Below, in pieces: positions 58,992 to 64,000 of a stretch of DNA of 64,000 nucleotides. Origin of the DNA: Devosia salina. Lineage in GTDB: Bacteria; Pseudomonadota; Alphaproteobacteria; Rhizobiales; Devosiaceae. Position numbers and translations under genes: made by a program. Where the stretch lies: NCBI RefSeq assembly GCF_019504385.1, contig NZ_CP080590.1, forward strand, positions 910,001-974,000, written 5' to 3'. Position 1 is the stretch's first letter, and each line of letters opens with the position of its first letter. The notes below the pieces were generated by a model. That model did not search any database, was not told the DNA's origin, and saw nothing but the letters and a program-made list of their open reading frames with translations.

Positions 58992-59999
58992 ATGCTCCGA
59001 TTTCTGACCCTGCGCATTCTGGGCGCGATACCGCTCCTGCTGCTGTTGAGCGTTGTGACGTTCGCCATCATCCAGGCGCCGCCGGGTGACTACGCCGACA
59101 CCATCCGCTCCATGCTGATCAATCAGGGCGGCGTGCGGCCCGATCTCGCCGAGATCCAGGCCGAGGCCTATCGTCAGGCCAACGGGCTCAACGATCCGAT
59201 CATCGTGCAGTACTTCCGGTGGATCACCGGGATCGTGACCCGCTTCGATTTCGGGCATTCGTTCTTCTACAACAAGGATGTTGGCCAGGTCGTTTCCGAG
59301 CGGCTGCCGGCGACGATCCTGCTGGCCCTGACCTGCCACCTGCTGGCCTCGCTGCTGGGCATCGGGCTCGGCATCGTGGCGGCGACACGCCAATATTCGT
59401 GGATCGACACCCTTCTGGGCATCGTCTCCTTCCTGGGCATGACCATCCCCCGGTTCCTGCTCGCCATCATCATTCTCTACCTGCTGGTGTTCCGGCTCAA
59501 CGTCAGCGAAGTCGGCATGTTCTTCTCCGCCCGCTATGGCGGCGCGCCCTGGAGCTGGGACAAGTTCGTCAACCTGATCCAGCATGTCTGGCCGGTGGTG
59601 TTCATCGCCACCTTCGGCGGACTGGCCTACAATATGCGTGTCATGCGAGCGAACCTGCTCGACGTGCTCAACTCCCAATATGTCGAGACTGCCCGGGCCA
59701 AGGGCTTGCCCGAAGGCGCCGTGATCATGAAGCATGCCGTGCCCAACGCGCTGCACCCGCTGGTCGCCTATCAGGGCGTGGTCCTGCCCTACATGCTCAC
59801 CGGCGAAATCGAAGTCGCCATCGTCTTCGGCCTCGCCACCGTCGGACCTGCCATCGTGGGGTCCATGGGCGTCGGCGACGTCTATGTGACGGCAACCTTC
59901 ATGCTGGTGCTCGCCGCAACGCTGATCATCGGCAACATCATTTCCGACATTCTGCTGGTTGCCCTCGATCCGCGGATTCGCCTGGGAGGCGGTGAATGA
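58992..59999 (+). CDS. agpB: Alpha-galactoside-type ABC permease, AgpB/OppB-like
   Basis: A 335-residue inner-membrane permease starting MLRFLTLRILGAIPLLLLLS. The long first periplasmic loop (QAPPGDYADTIRSMLINQGG) is typical of the saccharide-importing branch of OppB proteins. The EAA loop is LNSQYVETARAKGLPEGAVI. The start follows TGAGG. It overlaps the next permease by ATGA. Confidence 0.9.
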   Translation: MLRFLTLRILGAIPLLLLLSVVTFAIIQAPPGDYADTIRSMLINQGGVRPDLAEIQAEAYRQANGLNDPIIVQYFRWITGIVTRFDFGHSFFYNKDVGQVVSERLPATILLALTCHLLASLLGIGLGIVAATRQYSWIDTLLGIVSFLGMTIPRFLLAIIILYLLVFRLNVSEVGMFFSARYGGAPWSWDKFVNLIQHVWPVVFIATFGGLAYNMRVMRANLLDVLNSQYVETARAKGLPEGAVIMKHAVPNALHPLVAYQGVVLPYMLTGEIEVAIVFGLATVGPAIVGSMGVGDVYVTATFMLVLAATLIIGNIISDILLVALDPRIRLGGGE

Positions 60000-61183
60000 G
60001 CAAGATCGACACACATTCCTCCATACCCCTGCCAACGGACGTCAGCGGCGGCCCGATGAGCACGCCCGCAGAGGAAGCCGATGTCGCGCCGGTGGCGACA
60101 CGCCTGTCCGGACGCGCCGAGGGCTACGCAACCCTGGTCTGGCGGCGTTTCCGCCGCTCGACCATGGGCATGATCGGCCTGGTCCTGGTGGTGATGCTGC
60201 TGATCATCGCCGTCTTTGCCGACTTCTTCGCGCCCATGGATCCCAAGGAGCCGAACCTGCCCTTCGCGCCACCCGACGTGATCGCCTTCGAGGATCCTAG
60301 CGGAAACTTCAGTCTCATCCCCCATGTCTATCCAATTGGTGATACTGGCGAATTCGACCCCGTCACCTTCCAGCCGCTGACCGGGGCGGACAAATCCAAC
60401 CCCACGCCCACGGGCTTCTTCGTCAAGGGCTACAGCTATTACCTGTTCTGGGTCATCCCCACCGATATCCACTTCTTCGGCGCGGTGGACGGGCGACCGA
60501 TCCAGCTTTTGGGAACCGACAAGTTTGGCCGGGACATCCTCTCGCGCGGCATCGTTGGATCGCGCATCAGCCTGATGATCGCGCTGGCCGTGGTGACGAT
60601 GACGACGATTGTCGGGACCCTGGTCGGGATCACCTCCGGCTATATCGGCGGAGCGCTCGACGCCTGGGTGCAGCGCTTTGTCGAATTCGTTCTGGCCTTC
60701 CCGCAACTGCCGCTCTACCTGGCGCTGACTTCGCTGATCCCGGTCACCGCCCCCTCCAACGTCTTCATCGCCTTTGTCATCGGCGTCATGGCCGTGCTGG
60801 GCTGGGCGCAGCTCAGCCGCGAAGTGCGGTCCAAGACCCTGTCCCTGGCCCGGATCGACTATGTGCGCGCGGCGATCGCCGTGGGGTCGAGCGATGCCCG
60901 CATCATCACCAGGCATATCCTTCCCAACGTCCTCAGCCATGTGATTGTGGCCGTGACGCTTGCCATTCCCTCGGTCGTGCTGCTGGAGAGCTTCCTGGGG
61001 TTCCTCGGCTTTGCGGTGAAGCCGCCACTGATCTCCTGGGGCCTGATGCTGCAGGACACCGGCACCTTCTCGGTGATCGGATCGTATCCCTGGATCCTCT
61101 CGCCGGTGATTTTCGTGCTGATCACCGTCTTCGCCTTCAACGCGCTGGGCGATGGCCTGCGCGATGCCATCGATCCCTATTGA
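59996..61183 (+). CDS. agpC: Alpha-galactoside-type ABC permease, AgpC/OppC-like
   Basis: A 395-residue permease. A basic/acidic N-terminal tail of about 55 residues precedes helix 1 (IGLVLVVMLLIIAVFADFFA). About 90 residues of periplasmic insert lie before LLGTDKFGRDILSRGIVG, as in other saccharide-type OppC proteins. The EAA loop is LARIDYVRAAIAVGSSDARI. It pairs with the AgpB-like permease. Confidence 0.9.
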   Translation: MSKIDTHSSIPLPTDVSGGPMSTPAEEADVAPVATRLSGRAEGYATLVWRRFRRSTMGMIGLVLVVMLLIIAVFADFFAPMDPKEPNLPFAPPDVIAFEDPSGNFSLIPHVYPIGDTGEFDPVTFQPLTGADKSNPTPTGFFVKGYSYYLFWVIPTDIHFFGAVDGRPIQLLGTDKFGRDILSRGIVGSRISLMIALAVVTMTTIVGTLVGITSGYIGGALDAWVQRFVEFVLAFPQLPLYLALTSLIPVTAPSNVFIAFVIGVMAVLGWAQLSREVRSKTLSLARIDYVRAAIAVGSSDARIITRHILPNVLSHVIVAVTLAIPSVVLLESFLGFLGFAVKPPLISWGLMLQDTGTFSVIGSYPWILSPVIFVLITVFAFNALGDGLRDAIDPY

Positions 61184-61193
61184 GGAGCCGGAC

Positions 61194-62858
61194 ATGACCG
61201 ACAAGAACCTGGCGCCCTCCGAACGTCACGACCTGGGCAATCATGGGCGTGAACTGATCCTCGATGCCCGCAATATCGGCGTCGATTTCAAGGTCGAGGG
61301 CGGCATCGTCAACGCCGTGCGCGATGTTTCCTTCCAGCTGCACAAGGGCGAAACAATTGCCCTTGTGGGTGAGAGCGGCTCGGGGAAGTCCGTTACCGCC
61401 CGCACCGTCATGAAGCTGCTGACCAAGCGCGCGCGCATTCTGCCCGAGACCAGGATCACGCTGGCGGGCCAGAATGTCGTGACCATGAGCGATGCGCAGA
61501 TGCGCAAGATGCGCGGCAACGACATCGCCATGATCTTCCAGGAGCCGATGAGTTCGCTCAACCCGGTCTATACGATCGGCCAGCAGATCTGCGAAATCAT
61601 CCACCTGCACAACAAGGTCTCCGCCAGGGAGGCCATGACGCGCGCGGAAAAGCTGCTCGAGGAAGTGCAGATCCCCGAGCCCGCCGCACGCCTCAAGCAG
61701 TATCCGCACCAGCTTTCCGGTGGACAGCGGCAGCGGGTGATGATCGCCATGGCGCTTGCCAACCGGCCGGACGTGCTGATCGCCGACGAGCCGACCACGG
61801 CGCTCGACGTGACCGTCCAGGCGCAGATCCTCAACCTGATCAAGGACCTCAAGGACAAGTACGGCATGGCGGTGATCCTGATCACCCATGACCTGACGAT
61901 CGTCCGGCAGTTCTCCGAATATGTCTATGTGATGCAGAACGGCCGGGTGCAGGAGCACAACGAGACCGAAGCGCTGTTTGCCAATCCGCAGCATGCCTAC
62001 ACAAAGCATCTGCTGGCCTCGGAGCCAAAGGGCACCGCGTTGCCGCTGGAGGAGGGGGCGCATGAGACCGTCCTTGAGGGCAGGGAGGTCAAGGTCACCT
62101 TCACGCTCAAGCGCGGTGGCTTCTTCAATCCCGACTTCTTCGACCTCAAGGCCGTGGACAATCTCGACATCAAGCTGATGCGCCACGAGACGCTCGGGAT
62201 CGTCGGCGAGAGCGGCTCGGGCAAGACCACTTTCGGGCAGGCATTGATCCGGCTGATCGGCAACCAGGGCGGGCAGATATTCTTCGATGGCGAGCCGATC
62301 CACGACAAGGACCGCCAGGGCATGCGACCCCTGCGCAGCCGCATGCAGATCGTGTTCCAGGACCCGTTTGCCAGCCTCAACCCCCGCATGTCGATCCGCC
62401 AGATCATCGAGGAAGGGCTGATCGTCAACAATATCGGCGCCAATGGACGCGAACGGGTCGATCGGGTCCGGCAGGCGCTGGTCGATGCCGGCATGCCCGG
62501 CGACATCCTGCAGCGGTTTCCGCACGAATTTTCCGGCGGCCAGCGCCAGCGTATCGCCATCGCCCGGGCCATTGCGCTCGAGCCGGAATTCATCCTGCTC
62601 GACGAGCCGACCTCGGCGCTCGATCTTTCCGTGCAGGCGCAGATCATCGACCTCCTGCGCAAGCTCCAGGACGAGAAGGGTTTGAGCTATCTGTTCATCA
62701 GCCATGACCTCAAGGTCGTGCGGGCCCTGTGCCACCGCGTGATGGTGATGCAGCACGGCAAGATCGTCGAACAGGGGCCGGTCAGCGACGTGCTGGTCAA
62801 TCCACAGACCGACTATACCAGGCGCCTCGTGCGGGCAGCGTTCGAGATCGCGGCCTGA
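61194..62858 (+). CDS. agpD: Fused dual ATPase of the alpha-galactoside transporter, AgpD-like
   Basis: A 554-residue protein with two ABC domains. Walker A GESGSGKS lies near residue 60 and GESGSGKT near 340. Signatures are LSGGQRQRVMIAMAL and FSGGQRQRIAIARAI, and Walker B motifs are LIADEPTTALD and ILLDEPTSALD. A first-domain tail (HAYTKHLLASEP) and a second-domain tail (TDYTRRLVRAAF) follow the oligopeptide pattern. GAGGAG precedes the ATG. It closes the operon and is convergent with a LacI gene. Confidence 0.92.
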   Translation: MTDKNLAPSERHDLGNHGRELILDARNIGVDFKVEGGIVNAVRDVSFQLHKGETIALVGESGSGKSVTARTVMKLLTKRARILPETRITLAGQNVVTMSDAQMRKMRGNDIAMIFQEPMSSLNPVYTIGQQICEIIHLHNKVSAREAMTRAEKLLEEVQIPEPAARLKQYPHQLSGGQRQRVMIAMALANRPDVLIADEPTTALDVTVQAQILNLIKDLKDKYGMAVILITHDLTIVRQFSEYVYVMQNGRVQEHNETEALFANPQHAYTKHLLASEPKGTALPLEEGAHETVLEGREVKVTFTLKRGGFFNPDFFDLKAVDNLDIKLMRHETLGIVGESGSGKTTFGQALIRLIGNQGGQIFFDGEPIHDKDRQGMRPLRSRMQIVFQDPFASLNPRMSIRQIIEEGLIVNNIGANGRERVDRVRQALVDAGMPGDILQRFPHEFSGGQRQRIAIARAIALEPEFILLDEPTSALDLSVQAQIIDLLRKLQDEKGLSYLFISHDLKVVRALCHRVMVMQHGKIVEQGPVSDVLVNPQTDYTRRLVRAAFEIAA

Positions 62859-62894
62859 CCCGGAGGGGACCGACGAGGTGGAGTAGAGTGCCTG

Positions 62895-63917
62895 CTAGAT
62901 GCCCGGCCGGCTGACCGAATTCCGCACGATCAGTTCGGCCCGAAGCAGCACTTCGCGCGATTTCGGTTGCTCGCCTGCCAGCAGGGTCAGCAGCAGCTCC
63001 ATGGCGGCCTCGCCCATGCGGTGGCGGGGTTGCTTCATCGTCGTCAGCGATGGCGTGAGGAAGCTTGCAAAGGTGATGTCGTCGAACCCCATGACCGAGA
63101 ACTGCCGGGGCAGGTCGTAGCGACGCGCGTTGAGGGCGATGATGACCCCCATGGCAGTGGCATCGTTGACGCAGAGGAAGGCCGTCGGCAATGCGTCGCG
63201 CACGAACATTAGTTCGGCGGCGGCCCGGCCGCTTTCCGTCGTGCCGTCGCCGTCGATGATCAGGCGCGGATCGATGGCAAGGCCCGCGCCGCTGAGGGCC
63301 GCGCGATAGCCCTCTTCGCGCAACCGGCTGATCTCGCGATTGGGCGCGCGGCCGACAAAGGCAATGCGGCGATGGCCTTGTGAAATCAGGTGCTCCGCAG
63401 CAACGCGCGCGCCTTCGAAATTGTTGACCCCCACAAAGGGTACGTCCTTGCCCACCACGGGCTCGTTGACGGCGACCATGGGTGGCAGGCGCGCCGCGTC
63501 CGGACCCTGGCCGATGCCATAGGGCAGGTGGCCGGTGAACAAGATGAGCCCGTCCGCCTGGTTCGAACTGATGAACCGCAGATAGTCGGTTTCGCGGTTG
63601 GGATCGTTCTGCGTATTGCCGATCAAAAGCCCGTAGCCGCGCTTGCTGGCCTCGGTCTCGAGACCCACCAGGATGTTGGAGAAGTTCGGGTCACCCACGT
63701 CGGGGGCCAGAATGAGGATCATGTTGGACCGCCGCATGCGCAGCGATCTTGCCATGGCATTGGTGGTGTATCCGGTGCGGGCAATGGCGTCGGTGACGCG
63801 GAGCCTTGTGGCATCGGCCACCTTGGTCGGCTCGTTGATGGCGCGGCTGACCGTGGCGATGGAAACCCCGGCCATGGCGGCAACATCTTCGATGGTGGCC
63901 AGCTTATGCTGCTGCAC
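62895..63917 (-). CDS. LacI-family transcriptional regulator (right end)
   Basis: A 340-residue regulator with a textbook N-terminal domain (LATIEDVAAMAGVSIATVSR, then ATRLRVTDAIARTGYTTNAM) and a CytR-like ligand domain (MILILAPDVGDPNFSNILVG, later FSVMGFDDITFASFLTPSLT). The start is GTG with GGAG about nine bases upstream. It converges with the ATPase gene of the alpha-galactoside transporter, so it could regulate that operon or a sugar operon beyond the right edge. I found no clear LacI palindrome in the agpA leader, which favours the second option. Confidence 0.9.
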   Translation of the reverse strand: MQQHKLATIEDVAAMAGVSIATVSRAINEPTKVADATRLRVTDAIARTGYTTNAMARSLRMRRSNMILILAPDVGDPNFSNILVGLETEASKRGYGLLIGNTQNDPNRETDYLRFISSNQADGLILFTGHLPYGIGQGPDAARLPPMVAVNEPVVGKDVPFVGVNNFEGARVAAEHLISQGHRRIAFVGRAPNREISRLREEGYRAALSGAGLAIDPRLIIDGDGTTESGRAAAELMFVRDALPTAFLCVNDATAMGVIIALNARRYDLPRQFSVMGFDDITFASFLTPSLTTMKQPRHRMGEAAMELLLTLLAGEQPKSREVLLRAELIVRNSVSRPGI

Positions 63918-64000
63918 GTGGGGTTGCTCCGCCCTTCGAACCGGACTTGGGAAAGCCCAGCACGCTCCTGCCTTTAGCAGATGCCGTGCCCTCCGCCACG

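Noticed and set aside
63904..63999. C-terminal fragment of a leftward gene entering from the right edge
   Set aside because: A 31-codon frame (ending GATPRAAA) is open to the edge and overlaps the LacI start, but it is short, low in complexity and cannot be told from chance.
1..64000. CRISPR arrays, tRNA, rRNA, insertion sequences, integrases
   Set aside because: No regularly spaced repeats, cloverleaf sequences, rRNA blocks, transposase or integrase motifs were seen on either strand.

Overview
The window is GC-rich, densely packed DNA from a heterotrophic alphaproteobacterium. It looks like Hyphomicrobiales, and Devosia or a relative would fit, although no rRNA or marker gene is present to prove it. 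The evidence is the aerobic (cob-type) corrin-ring cluster, a stand-alone PutR/PutA proline system, an agp/melibiose-type alpha-galactoside locus resembling that of Sinorhizobium, many four-base ATGA gene overlaps, and short GC-rich palindromes between operons. I see no tRNA, rRNA, CRISPR array, insertion sequence or prophage. About fifty genes are called, and most are uptake operons with a local regulator.

Layout. (1) 1-10959: the end of an unknown gene; then a leftward operon for a peptide-type ABC transporter (binding protein, fused ATPase, two permeases), a class V aminotransferase and a FadR-type GntR regulator; then an AceE/transketolase-like enzyme divergent from an Lrp-type regulator. 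(2) 10956-17726: a DUF1028 protein divergent from a second peptide-type ABC operon with a permease-ATPase fusion and its own GntR gene. (3) 17805-24842: LacI regulator, then binding protein, two permeases, ATPase, glycerophosphodiester phosphodiesterase-like and inositol-monophosphatase-like genes, probably one uptake-and-degradation pathway for a phosphodiester. (4) 24852-31676: leftward cobF-G-H-I-J-L-M ending in a short-chain dehydrogenase; cobK is not in the cluster. (5) 31743-35701: putR and putA.

(6) 35766-41462: leftward oppB-C-D-F-A operon. (7) 41611-50555: an XRE-cupin regulator drives a binding protein, an M24 peptidase and an acetyltransferase rightward, while permeases, ATPases and two tandem GAF-only proteins run leftward. 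(8) 50659-51518: an ArsR regulator and an AHSA1/SRPBCC protein with a readable sigma-70 promoter. (9) 51515-63917: AraC regulator, GH4 alpha-galactosidase, a flavin-dependent halogenase-like protein, a MelR/AgpT-like AraC regulator, an AgpABCD-like transporter and a LacI regulator.

Across the window, five Opp/Dpp-type transporters and one Fbp/Pot-type transporter import small organic compounds that the neighbouring enzymes can process. Each Opp/Dpp binding-protein gene is followed within 8-22 nt by a hairpin, which probably raises binding-protein dosage. Several intergenic regions carry repeated inverted motifs that pair naturally with the local regulators; these are the most testable new observations. 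The least conventional genes are the halogenase homologue in the alpha-galactoside locus, the two GAF-only proteins in a peptide-transport operon, and the AceE-like enzyme without E2/E3 partners.
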